Below, piece by piece: positions 26,186 through 35,655 of a DNA stretch of 64,000 nt; the stretch's first letter is position 1, and each line of letters opens with the position of its first letter. The position numbers and the translations under genes are program-made. The stretch is from Pedobacter planticolens. GTDB lineage: Bacteria; Bacteroidota; Bacteroidia; Sphingobacteriales; Sphingobacteriaceae. The notes beneath the pieces were generated by a model. That model did not search any database. It saw nothing but the letters and a program-made list of their open reading frames with translations, and was not told the DNA's origin. Location of the stretch: contig NZ_WNXD01000001.1 of assembly GCF_014172375.1 (NCBI RefSeq), forward strand, positions 1,736,001-1,800,000, read 5' to 3'.

Positions 26186-29100
26186 CTATCTTATAATGGT
26201 TAAATTTCCTGTTATACTTTTTCTTCCGCTATTTGGATTGATAATATAGTAATAAGTTCCGACAGGTAATGCCTGATTTTTATAGTTTCCATCAAATGGT
26301 ACTGAATATCCTTTACTACTGAAATAAACGCGTTGCCCATTTCTATCAAAAACCTCTACACTACTATTCGGATAGGTATCCAAATATTTTACATTCCAAA
26401 CATCGTTAACACCATCACCATTAGGCGTAAAACTATTTGGTGCATTTACATTTTGTAACACATAAACATACACCTGATCTACTGTTGTACAACCTTGATC
26501 TGAAGTAACTGTTAACGTATATTCTGTGTCAACTTCTGGTTTCGCAATGGGATTTAAAATATCATAGGCACTTAAACCAATAGTTGGTGTCCATTTATAT
26601 TTTAAGCCAGTACCAGTAGCTTTCGCATCCATTTTTTTCTCACCACCTAATAAAATATAAAAATCTGCACCTGCATCAGTTGTAGGAATTGGATAAACCT
26701 CAATATCTTGTCCAATACTTACTGTACAACCATTTTGAGGAATAAATGTGTATGTTAGGTGATGTACACCTGGACCAGCAAGTTTCGGATCAAAGGTTCC
26801 ATCTGGTTTTATACCTGCGCCACTATATGCACCTGTCCCAATTATTCCTGAGCTTTCAGCAGCTTGATTTATGATGATATTACCAATATTCTCACAAACT
26901 GGAAGTATAGCCGCAAAAGTTAATTGCGGAGCTGGTTTTATGGTAATATTATGAGTAGTAAAGAGAGTGCAACTTTCGCCAGAATAAGCTACTAATTTAA
27001 CGGTATAGGTTTTATTTGTATTTCCTCCAAAAGGAGCATAAGTTAAAGCTATATCATCACTTATTGGAAGTTTTGGATATGGGACGATAATGAAGTTTGT
27101 AGGATTGTTTACAAAATCTGGATAAATTTCTACTTTGGTTACATTTCCAAAAGCTGTTGCCGATGTGCTGTTAATAATCACATCTTTACCGCTACATAAA
27201 TTTGCTTCATTTTTTACTGTGAAATCGGCTTTAGTTACTGCACCATTTACTGTAAATGGATAACTTTTTTCATCGGTGCAACCATTTATATTGGTAATTG
27301 TAAGTTTGACGGTATAATTTCCAGTTGCTGCATAAGCATGTTTACCATCTTTAAGTATAGAAGAGTTATTTGCAACTCCAGAAGTCGGGTCTCCAAAATC
27401 CCATAAATAAGTTAAACCAACTTCTGTTCCATTTTGGTCTTTTGACTTATTAATGAAATTGGCGAAACCATCAGCCAAACAAAAATCTGGGGTAGTGAAA
27501 TCTGCGATTGGTAAACCAGTAACTATTATATCATGATAAACTGTACTTGTACAACCCTTATTAGATGTAGTGGTTAAGGTAATTTTATAAGTACCTGCTG
27601 TTGTATATGGATGATTTGGAGAGGACGCATCTGGTCTATCGTCGCTTGCACCATCGCCGAAATCCCAATGCCAGTTTGTTATTTTGGCATCCGTAAAAAC
27701 TGCAGTACTAATTGTAGATGCATCTGTAAATGTAAAAGGTGTATTTATGCAAGTGCTAGGGACAGAAAATTTTGTTTCAGGAACAGGATATATAGTTATG
27801 TCATGGGGAACAACATCCGACATACAGCCATTTTCTGCGCCAACGCTAAGTTTAATAGTATAAGTACCTTGATTTGTAAACGCGTGTTTTGGGTTTTGTT
27901 CTGTCGATGTATTTAATGCTCCAGATGCAGGATCTCCAAAATCCCAGAACCATTTTGTAATTACTTTTCCATCAACGTTTGGATTACTAGCATCTGTAAA
28001 AGTAACTTCTTGGTTAGCACATTCTTCCGTAGCAACTGTAAATAATGCTTCAGGCAAAGGATCAACAGTAAAATCAATACTTAATGTCTCAGTAGCTCCA
28101 CAGGCATCTGCAGATGGCTTTGTAGCTGTTACTAAAAAAGTATAATCTCCAGGAGTAGCGTATTTAATAATGCTAGGATATTCATAAGAATAATAATCTT
28201 CACCATTAGGCCCTTTAAATGGGCCCTTAATGAGTGCTGGATCTGGTGGGCCATCAACGAGAGGATGTCCATCTATTTCCCATTTTAAATTAGTAGCTAG
28301 GTATGGTAAATTTACTTTCAACTTCATAGATTCATCAATACAACCCACGTTAATTGGTTGATTTGTACTCGCATTTTCAGTTTGAAAAGTAAAATCTTGA
28401 ATATTTGCTCCTGCTAAATAGGCATACGATTCAATATCTCCATAACCATAAGCAATAGCAGAAAAACCACTAGCAGCCGTAAGTCTATGTTGAGGTTGTG
28501 TACCAGTTACATTTATAATTATGTAACTATATTCAGCATCGATCGCAGTAAACCCTGTTACTGGATTACCATCTAATCGAAAAGAACTTGCATCAACAGT
28601 TTTGATGATGACATTTAAGAAGTATTTATCAATATTTGTCAAATTACCAACTACTGCTTTCAAATCTGAGAAAACTGTAATATTATTTAATGTTTGCTCT
28701 ACAGGATTTAATACTGTAATCTCTGGATCACCTAGATATGGTTTATTATTGCCACTGTTATTGATATTGCAGTTCTGAGATGTTTGGTACTGAGCTACGG
28801 ATATTGGCTTATCTGCCGAAATTACATTTGCTGTAGTTGATGAAAAAGAATAGACATATCCTTTTGGCAGTAAGCTACTACCATTTATAACAATTATACT
28901 TCCATTAACTGTTAAAGTTGTTTTATCTTCTCCAATAATCACCTTTAATACATCGGTATTACCATTAATAGTATTATAAAAAGGCGCTGTTACAAATTTT
29001 TTACCCCATGCACTCAAAGGAAAAAGTTGCTGATATAAATTATCGCCACTACTACCTCTTGGACCGCCCTGTTGACAAAAGGCTGCCCAGGTATTACCAG

Positions 29101-29839
29101 AAAACACTGCAATTGGCTTGCATCCCTCAACCGACTTAATATGGCTACCTGTTAAATCCTCGTTATTTAAAGATTGATATTGATAAATCTGTCCTTTTTT
29201 AAGTGTAATTTGGTAAGGAACACCGCTTTGGCGTTTCCCATATCTCTCATTAGCTGTTGGTGTGATATCTATTTTTGTATCATCTTCTGTAGCGATAATA
29301 GTAAACTCAGCATAGCCCGAGAAGGCAGTACCTTCATTCTTATAGCTATAAGTATAATATTCTTTACCTAATGTATTTGATGGCAAAACCATAGTGCCTC
29401 CAGTACGCCTATTATTAGATATCACACTATATAAAGAAATGGGCTCATCAGTTATCACATGTATCGCTTTATCTACCTCATTTACTACATCATCAGAACT
29501 ACCTATATAAACAAGGGGTTGTCCAGTAGCGTTAGGATCAATAGTAATTGGCAGACAAGTGTTAGCTGCAATTGAAGTATTTGGAGCAGTAGTACTACTT
29601 TGAATTAGCGTATTCCCTATATAAATTTGATAATTAGTAACTTTATCTGCTGATAAAAACAATGTTAATCGAGATGCTAAATCATCTACATGTCCGCTAT
29701 AAGCAACCCAAAAATCTTTTCCCTTATTAGATGTATTCTGCGCTAGCACATTTTGAGAGAGCCCAAGCAATAGAAATAAAGTAATAACCAGATAAAGTTT
29801 CTTTATCAAAGCATTACCAATCAAAAGTTTAGAGCGCAT
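26186..29839 (-). CDS. Type IX-secreted PKD-repeat adhesin with IgGFc-binding-like N-terminus
   Basis: The 1217-residue protein starts with a signal peptide and an N-terminal half (about 35-480) that looks like the bacterial IgGFc-binding-protein domain (GKDFWVAYSGHVDD, SGNTWAAFCQQGG). Several PKD domains follow (KWFWDFGDPASG, NWHWDFGDGASDD, LTYLWDFGDPTSG). At the end is a gliding-motility-associated type B C-terminal domain (PNSFTPNGDGVNDVWNVKYL, ending GNLTIIR), the signal for type IX secretion and surface attachment. The SprF partner lies 2 bp downstream. A role in adhesion or gliding is likely. The real ligand is unknown. Confidence 0.92.
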   Translation of the reverse strand: MRSKLLIGNALIKKLYLVITLFLLLGLSQNVLAQNTSNKGKDFWVAYSGHVDDLASRLTLFLSADKVTNYQIYIGNTLIQSSTTAPNTSIAANTCLPITIDPNATGQPLVYIGSSDDVVNEVDKAIHVITDEPISLYSVISNNRRTGGTMVLPSNTLGKEYYTYSYKNEGTAFSGYAEFTIIATEDDTKIDITPTANERYGKRQSGVPYQITLKKGQIYQYQSLNNEDLTGSHIKSVEGCKPIAVFSGNTWAAFCQQGGPRGSSGDNLYQQLFPLSAWGKKFVTAPFYNTINGNTDVLKVIIGEDKTTLTVNGSIIVINGSSLLPKGYVYSFSSTTANVISADKPISVAQYQTSQNCNINNSGNNKPYLGDPEITVLNPVEQTLNNITVFSDLKAVVGNLTNIDKYFLNVIIKTVDASSFRLDGNPVTGFTAIDAEYSYIIINVTGTQPQHRLTAASGFSAIAYGYGDIESYAYLAGANIQDFTFQTENASTNQPINVGCIDESMKLKVNLPYLATNLKWEIDGHPLVDGPPDPALIKGPFKGPNGEDYYSYEYPSIIKYATPGDYTFLVTATKPSADACGATETLSIDFTVDPLPEALFTVATEECANQEVTFTDASNPNVDGKVITKWFWDFGDPASGALNTSTEQNPKHAFTNQGTYTIKLSVGAENGCMSDVVPHDITIYPVPETKFSVPSTCINTPFTFTDASTISTAVFTDAKITNWHWDFGDGASDDRPDASSPNHPYTTAGTYKITLTTTSNKGCTSTVYHDIIVTGLPIADFTTPDFCLADGFANFINKSKDQNGTEVGLTYLWDFGDPTSGVANNSSILKDGKHAYAATGNYTVKLTITNINGCTDEKSYPFTVNGAVTKADFTVKNEANLCSGKDVIINSTSATAFGNVTKVEIYPDFVNNPTNFIIVPYPKLPISDDIALTYAPFGGNTNKTYTVKLVAYSGESCTLFTTHNITIKPAPQLTFAAILPVCENIGNIIINQAAESSGIIGTGAYSGAGIKPDGTFDPKLAGPGVHHLTYTFIPQNGCTVSIGQDIEVYPIPTTDAGADFYILLGGEKKMDAKATGTGLKYKWTPTIGLSAYDILNPIAKPEVDTEYTLTVTSDQGCTTVDQVYVYVLQNVNAPNSFTPNGDGVNDVWNVKYLDTYPNSSVEVFDRNGQRVYFSSKGYSVPFDGNYKNQALPVGTYYYIINPNSGRKSITGNLTIIR

Positions 29840-29913
29840 TTTACAATAATAATATTTATTTACATACTAAACTGATGATTTTTAAGGAATTATTAAAATA
29901 GATTTTTACATCT

Positions 29914-30369
29914 CTAAGAAAGTAAATTCTGCCGAGCGATAAACTCAAGCTGTCTGTTAGCTACTAATAATTTCTCTGTAAGTTCTTTATTCTCTTTCCG
30001 AAGCGTATAAATTTCAATTGCTTTTTCAATGTTAATTCTTAAATCCTCTTCCATCCAAGGTTTTTGAATATACCGATAAACCTGTCCTTTATTTATCGCA
30101 TCTATAACTGCATCTATATCGGTATAACCAGTTAAAATCATCCGTATCGGATCAGGATGTGCCTCTAAAATAGAAGCCAAAAACTCTACTCCTGTAGTTT
30201 TCGGCATCCGCTGATCGGTTATAATAATATGGATATCTTCTTTATCTAAAATTTTCCTGCCTTCATCTGCAGATTCGGCTGTAAAAATTTTATACAATCT
30301 ACGGTAAGTGGCTGCAAATGCACTTAAATTGTGCGGCTCATCATCAACATATAAAATGTTCGTGCTCAT
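29914..30369 (-). CDS. Receiver-only response regulator
   Basis: The 151-residue protein is a CheY-like receiver. Acidic residues are DDE at 9-11, the phosphoacceptor is Asp52 (ITDQRMP), the switch Thr is in LTGYTD and the Lys in YIQKPW. A short C-terminal coiled-coil tail follows (KENKELTEKLLVANRQLEF). There is no DNA-binding domain. Its receiver closely resembles that of the kinase at 35656 (ADQKMPNTTGVEF, LTGYTDIEALADAI). It is divergent from the E1-like gene at 30489, with 119 bp between starts. Confidence 0.92.
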   Translation of the reverse strand: MSTNILYVDDEPHNLSAFAATYRRLYKIFTAESADEGRKILDKEDIHIIITDQRMPKTTGVEFLASILEAHPDPIRMILTGYTDIDAVIDAINKGQVYRYIQKPWMEEDLRINIEKAIEIYTLRKENKELTEKLLVANRQLEFIARQNLLS

Positions 30370-30488
30370 TAGGGATCTTTAATAAAAGATAAAAATACTT
30401 TTTTATTATAACTCTTAAAAGACTAATTTAGTTGTTTTAACATTTAATTCAGTTTTTATTATTAACACGTAGCTATTCAACACACAAA

Positions 30489-32816
30489 ATGTCCTCTAAA
30501 ACTGGTTCTAACCCATCTTTATCTCAGCTCATTACACAAACATCAACGCAAAATAACGTTTACAAACCTGTATTTTTTAATCTGAGTGATAACATTCAAA
30601 AAACAGAGTTTGAAACATTAATTTCCAATAAAAACAACTTACAAGTATACGATCACATCTACACTCAAGTAGAAGAACTAATAAAATGTCTCCATCCTAC
30701 TATCGTTTTCTTACCACCAGCAGAATTAGCTAAAGCAGTCGAAAATCATTTTGGAGATAAACCTCAAGAAGAATATGGCGTTTGGGTTTATTATCCATGG
30801 ACAGAAAAATTAGTTCATTTATTAGATGAACAAGAATTTGCTTTAGTTCGTACCAATAGAAATAAACATAAAATTACCGAGAAAGAGCAAAGCTTACTTT
30901 CTCAAAAAAAGATCGGTGTAATGGGCCTTTCTGTCGGGCAATCTGTTTCATTAACATTGGCTATGGAACGAGGTTTTGGCGAGTTACGCATTGCGGATTT
31001 TGATGAATTGGATTTAAGCAACATCAACCGAATTAGAACTGGCGTATATAACCTTAAAATCAAAAAAACAGTTATTGTAGCCAGAGAAATTGCAGAAATT
31101 GATCCCTACTTAAATGTAGTGTGTTTTGAGGATGGCATTACCGATGAAAACCTAGATGATTTCCTTACAAAAAACGGTAAATTAGATTTGCTGATAGATG
31201 AATGCGATAGTTTCGATATCAAAATCAATTCTCGAAACAAAGCAAAAGCGTTGGGCATACCTGTATTAATGGAGGGAAGTGATAGAGGAACTATTGATAT
31301 CGAAAGATTTGATTTAGAACCTAACCGACCAGTATTACACGGAATGGTGGAGCATTTGGACATGAGCAAATACAAAACGCTCTCAACAATGGATGAAAGA
31401 ATTCCGTATATAACGGCCGTTACAGGTGTAGAAACGTTATCTCCACGCATGAAAGCTTCTGCCGTTGAAATTATGGCTACGATTTCTACTTGGCCTCAAT
31501 TAGCAAGTGCAGTTACCTATGGTGGTGGTATCACAGCCGACCTTTCTAGAAAAATATTATTAGGCAACCTTAGCGTTTCTGGTAGGTTTTTTATAGATAT
31601 GGATGAGCTAATAAGCGATTCTATTCCTTCAGCACCAGTTACCGAAGTTAAAATCATCGCTCCTCTTCAAACACCAGAGCTGGAAGAATTTATTACAACG
31701 CATCAATTAGCATTTGAAAAAGAAACCAATCCTATTTCAGATGATATGCTTAATCAATTAATCGAAGCCGCAGCTAAAGCACCATCTGGCGGAAATAACC
31801 AACCTTGGAGATGGCATTATAAAAATGGTTTATTACATCTCTTTTTAGAAAAAAGTGCTGCACAAGCCTATTTAGATCCACAATACATTTCTTCTTACAT
31901 TTCTTTGGGTGCAGCAATAGAAAACCTTTTATTAACCGCAGCCAATTTAAAGTTAAGTGTAAACTGGCAATTAACACCTCAGCTTGCTCCAACACATATA
32001 GCTTGGTTTAGCTTTGCAGAAAATCATTCAACAAGTGAGCAAGAAAAGCAATTGGCTACACAAATTGAGTTAAGACATACCAATAGAAAAATTGCTCCAC
32101 GACAAGAAATAGAGGCAACAGAGTTAAATCAGTTATCAAACTTGGTTACACAAATTCCTGATGCAAAATTAACGTGGCTAACAAATCCAGAGCAAATTAA
32201 AGGTTTAGGCGCTATTGCTACACATACAGATTTATTAAGGATGTTTATTCCTGCTGCGCATGAAGATTTCATTACCAGAGAAATGCGCTGGAATATAGAT
32301 GAAGTAACTGCAACAGAAGATGGAATTGGTATTCACACATTAGATTTAAGCAATAACGATCAGATTGGAATACGATTATTAAAAGATAAAAAGATGATTG
32401 CCTTTTTACAGCAAATAAATGGCGGCAGTGGTTTTAAACGACTATCAATGCAACAATTTATGGCTTCATCTGCAATCGGATTAATTACCATGCCAAAAGG
32501 CGCTATCAATTCTTTTATTGAAGGAGGTATGGCAGCAGAAAAATTATGGCTTGGTGCAACAGCGTTAAACCTACAAATCCACCCTGTGAATGTACCTTTA
32601 ATCTTTTTCTACAAAAATTCGATTGAAGATAGCCTACCTATTCCGTTAGAAAGCAAAGCACAATTAACACAAGCCGAGCAAGGGTTTAAACAACTATTCA
32701 GCGTAAAAGACAGTGAACAAGCTATTTTTATGTTCAGAATATTCAAAGCTACACCATCTCCAGAAAGAACCATCAGAAAATCAACCTCTAAAATATTCTC
32801 CATTGGAAGAGCATAA
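30489..32816 (+). CDS. E1-like (ThiF) adenylyltransferase fused to a nitroreductase-like domain (Rv1355c/MoeY type)
   Basis: The protein has 775 residues. After a 130-residue N-terminal region comes an E1/ThiF/MoeB-type nucleotide-binding domain: GVMGLSVGQSVSLTLAMERG, then RIADFDELDLSNINRIRTGV, with the signature Asp and Arg. It lacks visible zinc CxxC pairs. From about residue 420 a nitroreductase-like flavin domain follows (IEAAAKAPSGGNNQPWRWHY, YISLGAAIENLLLTAANL). The combination matches the Rv1355c-type family. The chemistry is unknown: such proteins could activate a carboxylate and act on it with a flavin. It opens a row of co-directional genes with a GNAT-like protein, a histidine kinase and response regulators. 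Confidence 0.88.
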   Translation: MSSKTGSNPSLSQLITQTSTQNNVYKPVFFNLSDNIQKTEFETLISNKNNLQVYDHIYTQVEELIKCLHPTIVFLPPAELAKAVENHFGDKPQEEYGVWVYYPWTEKLVHLLDEQEFALVRTNRNKHKITEKEQSLLSQKKIGVMGLSVGQSVSLTLAMERGFGELRIADFDELDLSNINRIRTGVYNLKIKKTVIVAREIAEIDPYLNVVCFEDGITDENLDDFLTKNGKLDLLIDECDSFDIKINSRNKAKALGIPVLMEGSDRGTIDIERFDLEPNRPVLHGMVEHLDMSKYKTLSTMDERIPYITAVTGVETLSPRMKASAVEIMATISTWPQLASAVTYGGGITADLSRKILLGNLSVSGRFFIDMDELISDSIPSAPVTEVKIIAPLQTPELEEFITTHQLAFEKETNPISDDMLNQLIEAAAKAPSGGNNQPWRWHYKNGLLHLFLEKSAAQAYLDPQYISSYISLGAAIENLLLTAANLKLSVNWQLTPQLAPTHIAWFSFAENHSTSEQEKQLATQIELRHTNRKIAPRQEIEATELNQLSNLVTQIPDAKLTWLTNPEQIKGLGAIATHTDLLRMFIPAAHEDFITREMRWNIDEVTATEDGIGIHTLDLSNNDQIGIRLLKDKKMIAFLQQINGGSGFKRLSMQQFMASSAIGLITMPKGAINSFIEGGMAAEKLWLGATALNLQIHPVNVPLIFFYKNSIEDSLPIPLESKAQLTQAEQGFKQLFSVKDSEQAIFMFRIFKATPSPERTIRKSTSKIFSIGRA

Positions 32817-33516
32817 ACCACATATTGATAATTTATATTTCAAAGCATTTAGAGCGGTTGATAATCGCGAAGCCTGCATGAAATTTATAGAAGGTCACAC
32901 GCATGTGCTAGAAATTTTTGGGATTACCCAAATTACATCTGCAAAAATAGATTGGGTACTTAATCCAGATGTGTTTGTAATATTAGTTACAGCAGAAGAA
33001 GGTGGAAAAGCACTTGCAGGTGGAAGAATACATCAAGCAAATCGCAAAAACCCTTTACCTATTGAAGATGCGGTTGGTTACATGGACGACCGTATTTACA
33101 AAATGGTTGCCGAAAGAACCGATGCTGGTACAGGTGAACTTTGCGGACTATGGAACTCTTGGGATATTGCAGGTTTGGGCATTGGCAGTATGCATTTAAG
33201 TACTGCGTGTGTTGCTTATGCAGATTTAATTAATTTGAGTACTCTTTTTGGTTTATGCGCACCAGCAACCTATCGCAATTCTATCAGAGGTGGCTTTAGG
33301 GTAATTAATGAAATTGGTATCAACGGAAAATTTTATTATCCAAAGGAAGATCTTACCGCAACCTCTATTTTAGTTGATGATATTAAAGGATTACCTTTAA
33401 CTCACGAACCCGAAAGAAGTATAGCAATGCACATGAGAGCTAACTCAATTACACAACAGCAAATACAATCTAAAACTGGAGAAAATATTACTTTACATTT
33501 TGATTTAACCATCTAA
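32803..33516 (+). CDS. GNAT-like acyltransferase
   Basis: The start is uncertain. The frame is open from a GTG at 32713 (deep inside the previous gene); a TTG at 32803 gives a 14-bp overlap, and the first ATG is at 32878. The conserved part begins near DNLYFKAFRAVDNREACMKF. A GNAT-type fold is suggested by the strand/turn GELCGLWNSWDI, the acetyl-CoA loop AGLGIGSMHLSTACVAYADL and the following CAPATYRNSIRGGFRVI. It has no signal or membrane segment. Its tight coupling to the E1-nitroreductase gene suggests the two act on one small molecule. The substrate is not known. Confidence 0.75.
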   Translation: MEEHKPHIDNLYFKAFRAVDNREACMKFIEGHTHVLEIFGITQITSAKIDWVLNPDVFVILVTAEEGGKALAGGRIHQANRKNPLPIEDAVGYMDDRIYKMVAERTDAGTGELCGLWNSWDIAGLGIGSMHLSTACVAYADLINLSTLFGLCAPATYRNSIRGGFRVINEIGINGKFYYPKEDLTATSILVDDIKGLPLTHEPERSIAMHMRANSITQQQIQSKTGENITLHFDLTI

Positions 33517-33519
33517 AGC

Positions 33520-35646
33520 ATGAAAATATTTTTTCGCTTTCTCTTCTTTTTCGCTTTTACCTTAAGTTTTTTAAACGCAAATGCAGTAGTTTATAATGAG
33601 GGTATCGTAGAAAATGGTTTTACCCCATCCTTTTACAGAGATGGAACCAATAAAGCAAAATTAAAGCAACTAGTAGATAAGAAGTTTACACCCATTAAAA
33701 CAGAAATCTTCAACTTCGGTTTAGATAGCGCTACCTACTGGATTAAAATGACCAGGCAAAATGATAAGACTTTTGATAGTGATATTTTATTTATAGATCA
33801 ATCCAGGTTAGCACTTGCAGAAATGTATATATTGAGGAAAGACAGTATTTTTCAAATAAACCCACACAACTCTTCTCTTTACACAAACAATAGTTTAACT
33901 CAAGGTAAACTATTTAAACTCCCAGCATTTATTCATAAGGATGACATCGTTTTTTTAAAGCTACGTGCTACCGAAACTTTTTTAGCCCCAGTAAGTATTA
34001 GAGATGAAGGTTCTTTGTTAAACATTTTCTCCTTACGTGGTATTATTTTCGGTTTTTACACAGGCATAATGGTCATCATGTTTGTGTATAACCTTTTCCT
34101 ATTTATCATTATTAGAGATAAAAGTTATTTATACTACATCTTTTATATCCTTTTTACTTGGCTAACACAAATTTCAATACAAGGTTATTCATCAAAGTAC
34201 TTTTGGGCACATGGAAGCGTATTAGATAATTATTCGGTCGTCTTATTTTCAAGTTTAACACTCGTTTTTACCAGTTTATTTACATTATCATTTTTAAATA
34301 CAAAAGTATTTTCTAAAACTTGGCATAAGTTAATTACCATTTTCTTTTACCTCACCATAGTCAATCTAGCTGTTTTATATTTTTCTGGCATCTATTATGC
34401 ATTTATTACAATGCAGTTTTTAACCATTACCGGAACAATACTTGCATTATCGGCCGCTAACTTTGTGTATTTTAAAAAGCATTTTAAACCAGCTGGTTAC
34501 TATTTAGTGGCATGGTCTGTTTTGCTTATTGGCGCAATACTCTTCATCATGAAAGATTATGGCGTTATACCTTACAATAACTTCACCATTTACCTTTTAC
34601 AAATCGCATCTGCAATTGAGGTAATGTTGCTTTCTTTCGCATTGGCGGATAAAATAAACTTCTTCAAAAAAGAAAATGAAGTTGCACAAGCACAAGCCTT
34701 AAACGCATCATTAGAAAATCAAAAACTAATTAAAGAGCAAAACATCGTCTTAGAAAAAAAGGTACAAGAACGAACAGAAGAATTGCAAAACACAAATTCT
34801 ACACTCAACGTTACCTTAACCAATTTAAAAGACACGCAATCTCAACTAGTAGATGCAGAAAAGATGGCAGCATTAGGTCAGCTAACTGCAGGCATTGCGC
34901 ATGAAATTAACAACCCAATTAACTTTGTAACGTCCAACATTAAACCGTTAGAATTAGACATTAACGACTTAAAAGAGATTATTACCAAGTATGAAGAAAT
35001 AGATTTCGATAAAGATGTAAAAGAACAAGTAGAAGAAATTGAAGCGTTTAAAAAGCAAATAGACCTCAACTTTGTTAATAATGAAATCTCTTCACTCCTA
35101 TCAGGCATCAGCGAGGGCGCAAAACGTACAGCAGAAATTATTAGAAGCTTACGCAACTTTAGTCGCATAGATGAAACCGATATGAAACCTATCGACCTCA
35201 ACGAAGGTTTACAATCTACCCTAGTATTGGTACGAAACAATTTACCCGATAACTTAACCGTAATTAAAGAATACGGCAACCTGCCAAAAGTAGAATGCTT
35301 ACCTGGAAAAATCAATCAGGTGTTTATGAATTTGGTATCTAATGCCATACAAGCCATAAAAACCAAAGAAATACAACGCGAAGAAGAGTTTTTAACCATT
35401 AAAACTTGGTATCAAGATCAGCAGGTAAAAATTAGCATAAAAGATACAGGGATAGGGATGACAGAAGAAACGAAACATCGTATCTTCGAACCGTTTTTTA
35501 CCACTAAAGATATTGGCGAAGGTACTGGATTAGGCCTTTCTATCGTTTTTAGCATTATCGAAAAGCACAAAGGTCACATAGATGTTATCTCTAAGCTTGG
35601 CGAAGGAACAGAATTTATTATTACCTTGAATATAAATCCGCAATAA
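33520..35646 (+). CDS. 7TMR-DISM sensor histidine kinase
   Basis: The signal sequence MKIFFRFLFFFAFTLSFLNA is followed by a periplasmic 7TMR-DISMED2-type domain (about 25-170; TYWIKMTRQNDKTFDSDILF). A seven-helix 7TMR-DISM region spans about 175-385. A coiled coil and HisKA domain follow (MAALGQLTAGIAHEINNPIN, His about 461), then an HATPase domain (DTGIGM, GEGTGLGLSIVFS). DISMED2 domains are thought to bind small ligands such as carbohydrates. The gene lies 3 bp after the GNAT-like gene and 9 bp before a receiver-kinase, so it likely senses the product of the upstream enzymes or reports on it (inference). Confidence 0.93.
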   Translation: MKIFFRFLFFFAFTLSFLNANAVVYNEGIVENGFTPSFYRDGTNKAKLKQLVDKKFTPIKTEIFNFGLDSATYWIKMTRQNDKTFDSDILFIDQSRLALAEMYILRKDSIFQINPHNSSLYTNNSLTQGKLFKLPAFIHKDDIVFLKLRATETFLAPVSIRDEGSLLNIFSLRGIIFGFYTGIMVIMFVYNLFLFIIIRDKSYLYYIFYILFTWLTQISIQGYSSKYFWAHGSVLDNYSVVLFSSLTLVFTSLFTLSFLNTKVFSKTWHKLITIFFYLTIVNLAVLYFSGIYYAFITMQFLTITGTILALSAANFVYFKKHFKPAGYYLVAWSVLLIGAILFIMKDYGVIPYNNFTIYLLQIASAIEVMLLSFALADKINFFKKENEVAQAQALNASLENQKLIKEQNIVLEKKVQERTEELQNTNSTLNVTLTNLKDTQSQLVDAEKMAALGQLTAGIAHEINNPINFVTSNIKPLELDINDLKEIITKYEEIDFDKDVKEQVEEIEAFKKQIDLNFVNNEISSLLSGISEGAKRTAEIIRSLRNFSRIDETDMKPIDLNEGLQSTLVLVRNNLPDNLTVIKEYGNLPKVECLPGKINQVFMNLVSNAIQAIKTKEIQREEEFLTIKTWYQDQQVKISIKDTGIGMTEETKHRIFEPFFTTKDIGEGTGLGLSIVFSIIEKHKGHIDVISKLGEGTEFIITLNINPQ

Positions 35647-35655
35647 CCCAACTCA

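Noticed and set aside
30489..32816. A canonical MoeB/ThiF with zinc
   Set aside because: The E1 domain lacks the CxxC pairs and has a long nitroreductase-like extension, so a plain molybdopterin or thiamin role is not supported.
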